Shown here: one piece after another, positions 44,138 to 52,434 of the stretch
Layout: the number at the start of each line of letters is the position of its first letter
Position numbering within the stretch: position 1 is the first letter of the stretch
Source: Flavobacteriaceae bacterium UBA3591
Lineage (GTDB): Bacteria; Bacteroidota; Bacteroidia; Flavobacteriales; Flavobacteriaceae
Assembly: GCA_002375695.1 (NCBI GenBank)
Contig: DFMO01000011.1
Coordinates: 196,371-260,370 of the forward strand
Reading direction: 5' to 3'
Length of the DNA stretch: 64,000 bases
Notes under the pieces: generated by a model
Told to the model about the DNA's origin: nothing
The model's database searches: none
Seen by the model: only the letters and a program-made list of their open reading frames with translations
Made by a program: the position numbers and the translations under genes

Positions 44138-44662
44138 ATGCAAAAGGAGGATTGCTTCTACTTAGGCAAAATCGTTAGAAAATACAGCTTTAAGGGGGAA
44201 CTGCTCATAAAACTTGATACAGACGAACCCGAACTCTTTACCGAAATGGAATCGGTTTTTGTGGAACAACGCAAAAACCTGATTCCATTTTTTATTGAAG
44301 AAAGTTCGCTGCACAAAAGCGAATTATTACGTGTGCGTTTTGAAGACGTAAACACCGAAAAAGACGCCAATGCCCTTATTGGCGCCCACCTTTACTTACC
44401 CCTCGAATTTTTACCCGAACTTACCGGAAATAAATTCTACTATCACGAAATTATAGGTTTTACCGCCGTAGACGAGTCGTTTGGAAACATTGGCAAAATA
44501 ACTGGCGTTAACGATACCACATCGCAAGCGTTGTTTGAAATTGAACGCGACGGAAAACAAATTTTAATTCCAATGATAGATCACTTTATTAAAAAAGTAG
44601 ATCGAGAAAATAAATCTATTCTTCTCAATGTGCCTCAAGGTTTAATTGAAATGTATTTGTAA
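44138..44662 (+). CDS. rimM: ribosome maturation factor RimM
   Basis: 174 residues, family length. N-terminal RimM domain (about 5-85) starting DCFYLGKIVRKYSFKGELLIKL, and C-terminal PRC-barrel (about 95-174) with FYYHEIIGFTAVDESFGNIGKITGV and the closing GKQILIPMIDHFIKKVD. It assists 30S head assembly and binds S19. Placed right after rpsP, as in many bacteria. ATG start; the AT-rich palindrome at 44661-44678 begins within the stop codon. Confidence 0.96.
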   Translation: MQKEDCFYLGKIVRKYSFKGELLIKLDTDEPELFTEMESVFVEQRKNLIPFFIEESSLHKSELLRVRFEDVNTEKDANALIGAHLYLPLEFLPELTGNKFYYHEIIGFTAVDESFGNIGKITGVNDTTSQALFEIERDGKQILIPMIDHFIKKVDRENKSILLNVPQGLIEMYL

Positions 44663-44678
44663 TTCTGAATTCAGAATT
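44661..44678. repeat. perfect 18-nt palindrome between rimM and trmN6
   Basis: AATTCTGAATTCAGAATT is identical to its own reverse complement. It starts in the rimM stop codon and ends 2 nt before the trmN6 ATG. It could fold as a 7-bp hairpin with AATT as loop, or serve as a protein-binding dyad. Role unknown. Confidence 0.5.
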
Positions 44679-44680
44679 AG

Positions 44681-45394
44681 ATGAAAAAACCTTTTAAATT
44701 TAAACAGTTTACAGTTGAACAAGATCGCTGCGCCATGAAAATTGGAACAGACGGTGTATTGCTTGGCGCTTGGGTTTCAATTGCTAACCATCCGTTTTCA
44801 ATTTTAGATATAGGTGCAGGAACAGGTATAATTGCTTTACAACTTGCACAACGCAGCCTTGCCGAAATGATTGATGCACTAGAAATTGACGACAATGCCT
44901 ACGAGCAATGTGTCGATAATTTTGAAAATTCGCCATGGGGCGATCGGCTGTTTTGCTATCACGCTTCTTTAGCAGAATTTGTTGAGGAAATTGACGATAA
45001 ATACGACCTTATAGTTTCCAATCCTCCTTTCTATTCTGAAGATTATAAAACCACAAATAAATCGCGAGATACGGCACGCTTTAACGACTCGCTTCCTTTT
45101 TCTCAATTAATTAAAGGCGCTTCGCATCTCCTTTCAGATACGGGAGTATTTGCGGTAATTATTCGGCGTAAAGAAGAAGAAAGTTTTATAGATGCGGCTA
45201 AGGAGACACAACTTTTTCCGCAACGAATTTGCCGAGTTCGCGGAAATGAAACTTCAGAAGAAAAGCGAAGCCTTATAGAGTTTTCTTTTAAAAAAGACTC
45301 ACCAAAAATTGAAACCCTCACAATAGAAACATCTCGCCATAATTATACTGACGATTACAAAAGTTTGGTTGCAGAATTTTATCTGAAAATGTAG
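44681..45394 (+). CDS. trmN6: tRNA1(Val) (adenine37-N6)-methyltransferase-like
   Basis: 237 residues. Conserved start KPFKFKQFTVEQDRCAMKIGTDGVLLGAW, SAM-binding motif LDIGAGTGIIALQLAQR (about 45-60) and the amino-methylase NPPF motif in VSNPPFY (about 110). This matches TrmN6/YfiC, which methylates N6 of A37 in tRNA-Val1. It follows rimM after 18 nt. Closely related YfiC-type enzymes could differ in RNA target. ATG start. Confidence 0.9.
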   Translation: MKKPFKFKQFTVEQDRCAMKIGTDGVLLGAWVSIANHPFSILDIGAGTGIIALQLAQRSLAEMIDALEIDDNAYEQCVDNFENSPWGDRLFCYHASLAEFVEEIDDKYDLIVSNPPFYSEDYKTTNKSRDTARFNDSLPFSQLIKGASHLLSDTGVFAVIIRRKEEESFIDAAKETQLFPQRICRVRGNETSEEKRSLIEFSFKKDSPKIETLTIETSRHNYTDDYKSLVAEFYLKM

Positions 45395-45444
45395 GTGTTT
45401 ATAGAAGGGATTTCTACATTTGTATTCCTTTAAACTACTTATAG

Positions 45445-46623
45445 ATGAAACCAGATTTATTTGAAGCTCCCGATTATTACAATCTAGACGAATTACTTAC
45501 AGACGAACATAAATTGGTACGACAAGCTGCCCGCGATTGGGTAAAGCGCGACGTGTCTCCTATTATTGAAGAATACGCTCAAAAAGCCGAATTTCCCGAG
45601 CAAATAATTAGCGGCTTAGCCGAAATTGGCGCCTTTGGCCCTTATATTCCCGAAGAATACGGTGGCGCAGGGCTAGACCAAATATCGTACGGATTGATAA
45701 TGCAAGAAATTGAACGTGGCGATAGTGGCGTTCGCAGTACAGCATCGGTGCAGTCTTCGTTAGTTATGTACCCTATTTATAAGTACGGAACCGAAGAACA
45801 ACGCAAAAAATATTTACCCAAACTGGCCTCTGGCGAATGGATGGGCTGTTTTGGGTTAACCGAACCAGACCACGGTAGTAACCCCGGTGGAATGACCACC
45901 AATTTTAAAGACAAGGGCGACCATTATTTATTGAATGGTGCAAAAATGTGGATTAGTAATGCACCTTTTGCACAAGTAGCCGTAGTATGGGCAAAAAATG
46001 AAGAAGGACGCATCCACGGCTTAATTGTAGAACGCGGAATGGAAGGTTTTTCTACCCCAGAAACGCACAACAAATGGTCACTTAGAGCTTCGGCAACTGG
46101 CGAACTTATTTTTGACAATGTAAAAGTTCCGAAGGAAAATTTATTACCCAATAAATCTGGCTTGGGCGCACCACTTGGCTGTTTAGATTCGGCTCGATAC
46201 GGTATTGCTTGGGGTGCTATTGGTGCAGCCATGGATTGTTATGATACCGCATTGCGTTATTCAAAAGAAAGAATGCAGTTTGGAAAACCAATTGGACAAT
46301 TCCAACTTCAGCAGAAAAAACTAGCCGAAATGATTACCGAAATTACCAAAGCACAACTGCTGGCGTGGCGAGTAGGTGTAATGCGTAATGCAGGAACTGC
46401 CACAAGCGCACAAATTTCCATGGCAAAACGAAATAACGTAGATATGGCAATAAACATAGCCCGCGAAGCACGACAAATGTTAGGCGGAATGGGTATTACT
46501 GGCGAATACAGCATTATGCGCCATTCTATGAATCTTGAAAGCGTAATAACTTACGAAGGAACGCATGATATTCATTTATTGATTACAGGATTAGATATTA
46601 CGGGTCTTAACGCGTTTAAGTAA
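45445..46623 (+). CDS. glutaryl-CoA dehydrogenase-like acyl-CoA dehydrogenase
   Basis: 392 residues, typical ACAD length. It is close to mammalian glutaryl-CoA dehydrogenase: SVQSSLVMYPIY, GCFGLTEPDHGSNPGGM, WSLRASATGELIFD, YGIAWGAIGAA, and the catalytic Glu371 in TYEGTHDIH. The residues that bind the glutaryl carboxylate, Glu90 and Arg97 (EIERGDSGVRS), are conserved. It oxidises and decarboxylates glutaryl-CoA to crotonyl-CoA in lysine/tryptophan catabolism, if this assignment holds. No other degradation gene adjoins it. Ends before a strong terminator. ATG start. Confidence 0.88.
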   Translation: MKPDLFEAPDYYNLDELLTDEHKLVRQAARDWVKRDVSPIIEEYAQKAEFPEQIISGLAEIGAFGPYIPEEYGGAGLDQISYGLIMQEIERGDSGVRSTASVQSSLVMYPIYKYGTEEQRKKYLPKLASGEWMGCFGLTEPDHGSNPGGMTTNFKDKGDHYLLNGAKMWISNAPFAQVAVVWAKNEEGRIHGLIVERGMEGFSTPETHNKWSLRASATGELIFDNVKVPKENLLPNKSGLGAPLGCLDSARYGIAWGAIGAAMDCYDTALRYSKERMQFGKPIGQFQLQQKKLAEMITEITKAQLLAWRVGVMRNAGTATSAQISMAKRNNVDMAINIAREARQMLGGMGITGEYSIMRHSMNLESVITYEGTHDIHLLITGLDITGLNAFK

Positions 46624-46644
46624 AAAAAGAAATACTGAAAATTT

Positions 46645-46677
46645 AAAAAGGCTTCGAACATAAATCGAAGCCTTTTT
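46645..46677 (+). terminator. Rho-independent terminator after the acyl-CoA dehydrogenase gene
   Basis: AAAAAGGCTTCGA and TCGAAGCCTTTTT form a 13-bp stem around ACATAAA, followed by T residues, 22 nt after the acyl-CoA dehydrogenase stop. Confidence 0.85.
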
Positions 46678-46717
46678 TCTTTTTATAGGGAATTGTATCT
46701 TACCAAAAATTTTGAAT

Positions 46718-47614
46718 ATGTCTTCGAAAGCCAGAATGGACCACGCTTATAAAACTGCACGCCGACTAAAGTTTAACGACGATTCAAAATTTATAATATT
46801 TAGCGACTGCCACCGTGGTGATAATAGTTTTGCAGACGAATTTGCCAACAACCGAAATATCTACTTTCACGCTTTACAGCATTATTATAAAAATGATTTT
46901 ACGTATTGCGAATTAGGAGACGGCGACGAGTTATGGGAAAATATTTCGTTTCGAGATATTTTTGAAGCTCATCAAAACATCTTTGAGTTGATGAAATTAT
47001 TTTTTCAGGAAGGAAGACTTTTTAGACTGTTGGGAAATCACGATATGGTTTATAAAAACAAAAAGTACGTTGCGAAACATTTGCACACCTATTTCGATAA
47101 AATTACAGGAAAAAATGCGCCATTATTCCCTGGAATTGAATTTACGGAAGGTCTAATTTTGGAACACGAAGATACCCAGCAAGAATTTTTTTTAATGCAT
47201 GGGCATCAAGCCGATTGGATGAATTACGTGGGCTGGAGGGTAAATAGATTTATGGTACGTGCCGTATGGCGGCAATTGCAAATTTTTGGAATTGGCGACC
47301 CCACAAGCCCTGCCAAAAACTACAAAGAACTTATAAAGGTAGAGCGCCGAACAAAGCGGTGGATTGTTGAGAATAAAAATATATTTACAATAATTGGGCA
47401 TACCCACAGACCGCGATTTCCAGAACCGGGAGACATTGCATTATTCAATGATGGTAGCTGCGTACACCCCAGAAGTATCACCGGATTAGAGATTGAAAGT
47501 GGCGAAATATCCCTAATAAAATGGCACATTACAACAAGTGAAAACGGTACTTTAAAAGTTACGAGATTATTGCTGGAGGGGCCACAAAAAATACGTAATT
47601 ACAAAACCGAATAA
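46718..47614 (+). CDS. calcineurin-like metallophosphoesterase
   Basis: 298 residues from the ATG at 46718; two codons upstream is an in-frame TTG that is unlikely to be used. Metal-binding motifs of the family are seen: FSDCHRGD (D-x-H), GDGDELWE, LLGNHDMVY (GNHD), MHGHQADW and GHTHRPRF. It resembles UDP-2,3-diacylglucosamine hydrolase-like phosphoesterases but is longer, with extra helices in the middle (about 160-210), so the substrate is uncertain. Stands between a terminator and the ferredoxin unit. Confidence 0.85.
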   Translation: MSSKARMDHAYKTARRLKFNDDSKFIIFSDCHRGDNSFADEFANNRNIYFHALQHYYKNDFTYCELGDGDELWENISFRDIFEAHQNIFELMKLFFQEGRLFRLLGNHDMVYKNKKYVAKHLHTYFDKITGKNAPLFPGIEFTEGLILEHEDTQQEFFLMHGHQADWMNYVGWRVNRFMVRAVWRQLQIFGIGDPTSPAKNYKELIKVERRTKRWIVENKNIFTIIGHTHRPRFPEPGDIALFNDGSCVHPRSITGLEIESGEISLIKWHITTSENGTLKVTRLLLEGPQKIRNYKTE

Positions 47615-47647
47615 ATAAATAGTTTTTTTTTAAAAACTACACCCCAA

Positions 47648-47977
47648 CTAAACTTCGGGTGCTAAGGTTACTTGTAAACCGTTTAATTCTTCAGTAATAA
47701 ATATTTGACAGCTTAACCGGCTATTTTCTTTTACGTTAAAAGCTTCAGAAAGCATTAAATCTTCGTCATAACTCATTTCGGGCAGTGAGTGGTCGCTTTC
47801 CACATAACATTGGCAGGAAGCGCACATTGCCATTCCACCGCAAATACCAATTGTTCCTTCGGGAGCCAACTCGTACGAACGAACTATTTCCATAACGTTC
47901 ATATTCATATCTGTGGGAGCTTCAACATTGTGTTTAACCCCCTCCCGGTCTATAATCGTTATATTAATATCTTTCAT
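47648..47977 (-). CDS. 2Fe-2S ferredoxin (adrenodoxin-type)
   Basis: 109 residues. Cluster ligands follow the adrenodoxin-like pattern CGGMAMCASCQC with a last Cys in SCQIF near the C-terminus (about residue 95). The sequence VKHNVEAPTDMNMNVMEIVRS is typical of the N-terminal beta-grasp. Electron carrier, probably the partner of the ferredoxin-NADP reductase gene 38 nt upstream. Located at the end of a four-gene Fe-S unit. ATG start. Confidence 0.9.
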   Translation of the reverse strand: MKDINITIIDREGVKHNVEAPTDMNMNVMEIVRSYELAPEGTIGICGGMAMCASCQCYVESDHSLPEMSYDEDLMLSEAFNVKENSRLSCQIFITEELNGLQVTLAPEV

Positions 47978-48015
47978 AAATGAAATTTAAAATACCTTGT
48001 TTAAAAGTTGGTTTT

Positions 48016-49068
48016 TTAATCGATAGATTTAATTACTGCTTTTGGAGCTTCTTTTTTACTACCGTCAAAACCTTGCACCCCACCTACAGTAGTATATTTC
48101 ATAACATAACGTTTGTCGGGGAAAATTCTTTGGTAAGCACTTTGGCACATTAAGGTAGCCTCGTGAAACCCGCATAAAATTAGTTTTAACTTTCCGGGAT
48201 AAGTATTAATATCGCCAATGGCGTAAATACCCGGAATGTTTGTTTGATAATCTAATGCGTTGTTAACCTTAATTGCGTTTTTCTCAATTTCGAGGCCCCA
48301 ATCGGCAATAGGACCAAGTTTTGGAGAGAGCCCAAACAATGGAATAAAGTGGTCGCATTCGCGATTAAATACTTCGGCTCCTCGTTTAATTACAACTTCT
48401 TCCAAATTATTTTTACCTACTAAACCAATTACTTCGGCAGGGGTAAATAGTTCAATTTTTCCTAAATTTTTTAATTCTTGAACCTTTTCAACACTATCTA
48501 AAGCGCCACGAAATTCATTCCTACGATGAACAAGGGTAACACTTTTGGCTACATCGGTTAAAAAGATACTCCAATCTAGAGCCGAATCACCGCCACCCGA
48601 AATAACAACATTTTTATTGCGATACATTTCGGGGTCGCGAATTATATATTCAACGCCTTTGTCTTCAAAATCGGCTAAATTTGTAATAGGTGGTTTTCGT
48701 GGTTCAAAACTTCCCAAACCACCGGCAATTGCAACAATGGGTGCGTGGTGTTTTGTACCCTTATCTGTAGTTACTACAAAGGTACCGTCGTCTAATTTAT
48801 CTATGGTATTTGCGCGTTCGCCTAAGGTAAAACCAGGTTGAAATGGTTCAATTTGTTTCATTAAATTACTCACCAAATCGCCGGCTAATACTTCGGGAAA
48901 GCCAGGTATGTCGTAAATAGGTTTTTTAGGATAAATTTCTGCACATTGCCCACCGGCTTGTGGTAATGCATCTATTAAGTGACATTTTAGTTTAAGTAAT
49001 CCTGCCTCAAAAACAGCGAAAAGTCCAGTAGGACCAGCACCTATGATGAGAATATCTGTCTTAATCAT
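48016..49068 (-). CDS. ferredoxin--NADP+ reductase, thioredoxin-reductase-like
   Basis: 350 residues. FAD motif IIGAGPTGLFAVFEAGLL (about 7-24), NADPH motif VVISGGGDSALDW (about 148-160), and the C-terminal GIYAIGDINTYPGK FAD segment. No CxxC redox pair is present between the two motifs, which separates it from thioredoxin reductases and fits the ferredoxin/flavodoxin-NADP reductase (YumC) group. Cytoplasmic flavoenzyme that would reduce the ferredoxin encoded 38 nt downstream. ATG start. Confidence 0.92.
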   Translation of the reverse strand: MIKTDILIIGAGPTGLFAVFEAGLLKLKCHLIDALPQAGGQCAEIYPKKPIYDIPGFPEVLAGDLVSNLMKQIEPFQPGFTLGERANTIDKLDDGTFVVTTDKGTKHHAPIVAIAGGLGSFEPRKPPITNLADFEDKGVEYIIRDPEMYRNKNVVISGGGDSALDWSIFLTDVAKSVTLVHRRNEFRGALDSVEKVQELKNLGKIELFTPAEVIGLVGKNNLEEVVIKRGAEVFNRECDHFIPLFGLSPKLGPIADWGLEIEKNAIKVNNALDYQTNIPGIYAIGDINTYPGKLKLILCGFHEATLMCQSAYQRIFPDKRYVMKYTTVGGVQGFDGSKKEAPKAVIKSID

Positions 49069-49138
49069 GAAAATCTATTGCTTAGATAGGTTCAAAAATA
49101 TTTTAGTAAATGATATTAGAAAATGATGGATGTCATTT

Positions 49139-49378
49139 TTAGGCAACACTAACTACCTTTTCAATCTGTGGCGCGTACTTTTTAATAGTCATTTCAACAC
49201 CACTTTTAAGGGTCATTTGGTTTACCGAGCAACCTACACAAGCGCCTTGTAGTTGCACATTTACCACTTTATCATCCTCTATAGATATAAGGGAAATATC
49301 ACCGCCATCGCTTTGTAAAAACGGTCTAATCTCGTTTAGCGCTTCTTCTACTTTTAATGTAAGTTCTTGGGTTGTCAT
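49139..49378 (-). CDS. NifU C-terminal domain protein (Fe-S scaffold)
   Basis: 79 residues, comprising only the NifU-like C-terminal domain: IRPFLQSDGGDISLISIEDDKV, then GACVGCSVNQMTL with the CxxC cluster site, and a final KKYAPQIEKV. It transfers or assembles [4Fe-4S] clusters. It starts 1 nt after the apbC stop, so it is co-translated with that ATPase. ATG start. Confidence 0.93.
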   Translation of the reverse strand: MTTQELTLKVEEALNEIRPFLQSDGGDISLISIEDDKVVNVQLQGACVGCSVNQMTLKSGVEMTIKKYAPQIEKVVSVA

Positions 49379-49379
49379 A

Positions 49380-50519
49380 TTATTTTTTTACGGCACTGCA
49401 ACCTGCCATTGTTGTAATTTTTATTGCCTCGGTGGGTGGAAGGTTTTCATTTCTACGTACTGTTTCTTCTACTACATTTCGAGTAATTTCTTCAAAAGCT
49501 TCTTCTATTTGAGTGGCCGTTTGCAATGCAGCCGGCCTACCCACATCACCAGCTTCTCTTATACTTTGCACCAAGGGAACTTCTCCTAAAAACGGCACTT
49601 CCAAATCTGTCGCTAAGTGTTGCGCCCCCTCTTTTCCAAAGATATAGTATTTATTTTCTGGAAGTTCGGCAGGAGTGAAATATGCCATATTTTCAATTAT
49701 TCCTAAAACGGGTACATCAATATTTTCTTGACGGAACATGGCCACTCCTTTGCGAGCATCTGCTAAGGCTACGTTTTGGGGCGTACTTACCACAACACTA
49801 CCTGTAATTGGCAGCGATTGCATAATACTTAAATGAATATCACCGGTTCCTGGAGGAAGATCGATAAGCATAAAGTCTAATTGCCCCCAATTTGCGTCAA
49901 AAATAAGCTGGTTTAATGCTTTTGCCGCCATTGGGCCACGCCAAATTACCGCTTGGTCGGGCTGAGTAAAAAAACCAATTGAAAGAATTTTTACCCCGTA
50001 ATTTTCAATAGGCTTCATTTTACTTTTCCCGTCAACATTTACAGAAAGAGGCTTTTCCATAGCCACATCAAACATAATAGGAATGGACGGCCCGTAAATA
50101 TCGGCATCTAAAACCCCCACTTTAAAGCCCATTTTTGATAAAGTTACCGCCAGGTTTGCAGTAACGGTAGATTTTCCTACGCCACCTTTACCAGAAGCAA
50201 CAGCAATTATGTTTTGAATACCAGGAATTGGTTTCCCTTTTATCAAGTTAGGGTTTTGAGGTTTTGCAGGAGCTTCAACTTTAATATTAACTTGCACTTT
50301 AGCATTTGCATCTACCTTCTCCTTAATTGTTTTAATTATATCTGCTTCAGCGCGTTTCTTTATATGTAATGCAGGAGTCGATAATTTTAAATCGACAATT
50401 ACTTCATCTGCAAACGTAACAACATTTTGTACAGCACCACTCTCTATCATATTTTTCCCTTCACCCGAAACTGTTACTGTTTCAAGAGCTTTAAGAATGT
50501 CTTTTTTTGAAATACTCAT
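49380..50519 (-). CDS. apbC: Mrp/ApbC-type iron-sulfur cluster carrier ATPase
   Basis: 379 residues from ATG 50519; an upstream TTG is in frame but improbable. The N-terminal MIP18/DUF59 domain (about 1-90) leads to a deviant Walker A ASGKGGVGKST (about 107-117), a LDADIYGPSIP switch, and LIDLPPGTGDIHL. The extra C-terminus ends in TTMAGCSAVKK with one Cys. Members of the NBP35/Mrp family bind and pass on [4Fe-4S] clusters. It heads a Fe-S/redox unit with nifU, a ferredoxin reductase and a ferredoxin. Confidence 0.93.
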   Translation of the reverse strand: MSISKKDILKALETVTVSGEGKNMIESGAVQNVVTFADEVIVDLKLSTPALHIKKRAEADIIKTIKEKVDANAKVQVNIKVEAPAKPQNPNLIKGKPIPGIQNIIAVASGKGGVGKSTVTANLAVTLSKMGFKVGVLDADIYGPSIPIMFDVAMEKPLSVNVDGKSKMKPIENYGVKILSIGFFTQPDQAVIWRGPMAAKALNQLIFDANWGQLDFMLIDLPPGTGDIHLSIMQSLPITGSVVVSTPQNVALADARKGVAMFRQENIDVPVLGIIENMAYFTPAELPENKYYIFGKEGAQHLATDLEVPFLGEVPLVQSIREAGDVGRPAALQTATQIEEAFEEITRNVVEETVRRNENLPPTEAIKITTMAGCSAVKK

Positions 50520-50704
50520 CTCTTTTTTATTAATATTTAGATTGATTCTAAAGTGCAAATATACTAAAATAAGTTGGCAGAATACAGGGGTTAAATGCGG
50601 TAAGTTTGAAGAAATTATATACTGTAAATGCTTACCAAAAATGTGTGCTTTTAAAAAGGAAATTTACGTAAAAACGAATTAAAAATTTAGCTACCTATAA
50701 CTTG

Positions 50705-51028
50705 TTAAAGCTCCTTAACGGGATCCCAAAAGTACTTTTTAAAATCCTGAACCTTACTATTAACAACCTCAACCCCTTCGCTTTCTAAAAGTTGTTGCAT
50801 TAAGTTTGTGCCTCCAAAGTGGTGTTTTCCGGTTAACAAACCATTTCGGTTTACTACGCGATGCGCCGGCACTTCATGTTTTACACTCGAATTTAAGGCC
50901 CATCCTACCATTCTGGCGCTTTTTGCTGCACCCAAATATTTGGCAATGGCACCGTAAGAAGTTACTCTTCCGTAGGGAATTTGTTTGGTTACGTTGTAAA
51001 CTTTTTCAAAAAAACTAGTTTCAGCCAC
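50705..51028 (-). CDS. alkyltransferase-like protein (ATL, MGMT family)
   Basis: 107 residues, only the DNA-binding C-terminal MGMT domain: EKVYNVTKQIPYGRVTSYGAIAKYLG, and the former active-site motif is PAHRVV instead of PCHRV, so the alkyl-accepting Cys is Ala55. This makes it an ATL, which binds O6-alkylguanine and hands it to nucleotide excision repair rather than repairing it itself. The frame starts with GTG at 51028, 1 nt after the LysE stop; no ATG precedes it. Possibly coupled to the LysE gene. Confidence 0.9.
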   Translation of the reverse strand: MAETSFFEKVYNVTKQIPYGRVTSYGAIAKYLGAAKSARMVGWALNSSVKHEVPAHRVVNRNGLLTGKHHFGGTNLMQQLLESEGVEVVNSKVQDFKKYFWDPVKEL

Positions 51029-51029
51029 C

Positions 51030-51656
51030 TTACATTTGTCTTAAAATTTTTAGAAGTGTTATCGCTGAAATTATTGCAGTAATAATGCCGATAACATAAT
51101 TCATATTCAATTTTAATTTTCTCGAATCTTCTTTAGGTCTAAAAAACTGAATATATAGCGCTAAACTTCCAAAAGTTCCTACACCAGCCGCTACAACGGC
51201 AAGTAGAATGGCGGGTTGCGAAAAGGTGAAAATATTAAATGCCGAAAACGTAATACTTAAATAAATCCAATACGGAATGGGCAACAAATTAAGTAAAGCG
51301 ATTAGCAAACCAAGGATAACGCGGTTTTTTTTAGTGTTTTCGGGGTCTTCGGGTAATTCTCTACGTGTGTCTTTGGCTATAAAAATAAAGTAAATGGTAA
51401 GCGTTAAAAAGATACCCAATGCTACTTTTTGAAGCATACTTACTATTTCGGGATGCCGACCTAAATAACCTGCAAAGATTAAAGCAACATAGGTTTGAAT
51501 CATTACCGTAATACAAACTCCAATTGCAAAAAGGAAGCCTTTTTTTCGACCCTCCTTCATACTAATTTTAGCCGCATACATATTGATTAAACCCGGAGGT
51601 AACACCCCAATAAAAGACCCGAATAAACCAATAAGGAAATTATAAAATATTGCCAT
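51030..51656 (-). CDS. LysE family transporter
   Basis: 208 residues, six predicted helices. N-terminal LIGLFGSFIGVLPPGLINMYAAKISMKEGRKKGFLFAIGV and the later GILFTLTIYFIFIAK-type helices match LysE/RhtB-type exporters, which export amino acids or other small solutes; substrate unknown. It ends one nt before the ATL start and lies 38 nt after the trmB stop on the same strand. ATG start. Confidence 0.85.
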   Translation of the reverse strand: MAIFYNFLIGLFGSFIGVLPPGLINMYAAKISMKEGRKKGFLFAIGVCITVMIQTYVALIFAGYLGRHPEIVSMLQKVALGIFLTLTIYFIFIAKDTRRELPEDPENTKKNRVILGLLIALLNLLPIPYWIYLSITFSAFNIFTFSQPAILLAVVAAGVGTFGSLALYIQFFRPKEDSRKLKLNMNYVIGIITAIISAITLLKILRQM

Positions 51657-51694
51657 TTAGGGCGTTAGTTTTTGTGAATATAATAAAATTTAAA

Positions 51695-52369
51695 CTAACG
51701 GAATTTAAACCTTATGTAGGTTATCTTTTTGCCAATCTCCAAATACTGTTTTTCGTAAAAAGTTTGAATGTTGGTTACAGCCTCGGGCGCGCCTTGGCTT
51801 CCGTAAACATCGTGATGGGCATACTCTATTATTTCTTCCTTCCCGTGTAGCAGTCCTAAAGTGTAACCGTGCATAAATTCGCTATCGGTTTTTAAGTGTA
51901 CAACGCCATTGGGTTTTAAAATGGTTTTGTATTTCCGCAAGAAAGATTCGTTTGTTAATCTGTGCTTTGTACGCTTGTACTTTATTTGAGGGTCGGGAAA
52001 AGTAATCCAAATTTCATCAACCTCGTTTTCGGCAAAAAGATGATCTACAAGCTCTATTTGGGTACGTAAAAACCCAACATTTGTAAGGTTTTCTTCGAGT
52101 GCAATTTTTGCGCCTCGCCAAAATCGTGCTCCTTTTATATCAATCCCTAAAAAGTTAACATTAGGGTTGTTTTGGGCTAAACTCAAAGTGTATTCTCCTT
52201 TGCCGCACCCTAATTCTAAAACTAATGGTTTGTCATTGTTAAAGAATTTTTTACTCCAATTACCCTTTAGTTCCAGTGCATTATTAAACACTTCTTCTCT
52301 CGAAGGTTGCACTACATTTTTAAAGGTTTCGTTTTCCTTAAAACGTCTTAATTTGTTTTTACTTCCCAA
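51695..52369 (-). CDS. trmB: tRNA (guanosine-46-N7)-methyltransferase
   Basis: 224 residues. SAM-binding motif LVLELGCGKGEYTLSLAQ (about 48-65), FLGIDIKGARFWRG, and the TrmB-specific IWITFPDPQIKYKRTKHRLT. It methylates N7 of G46 in tRNA. The start codon at 52369 is TTG. The resulting N-terminus MGSKNKLRRFKEN is that of flavobacterial homologues, so the TTG is probably correct. Reads divergently from the glycosyltransferase gene. Confidence 0.94.
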   Translation of the reverse strand: MGSKNKLRRFKENETFKNVVQPSREEVFNNALELKGNWSKKFFNNDKPLVLELGCGKGEYTLSLAQNNPNVNFLGIDIKGARFWRGAKIALEENLTNVGFLRTQIELVDHLFAENEVDEIWITFPDPQIKYKRTKHRLTNESFLRKYKTILKPNGVVHLKTDSEFMHGYTLGLLHGKEEIIEYAHHDVYGSQGAPEAVTNIQTFYEKQYLEIGKKITYIRFKFR

Positions 52370-52434
52370 AGTTTAAAAATTTTGGTAAAATTAAGGAAAT
52401 TATGCGCCTAAGCAATTATAGCTAACTTTGTTTT

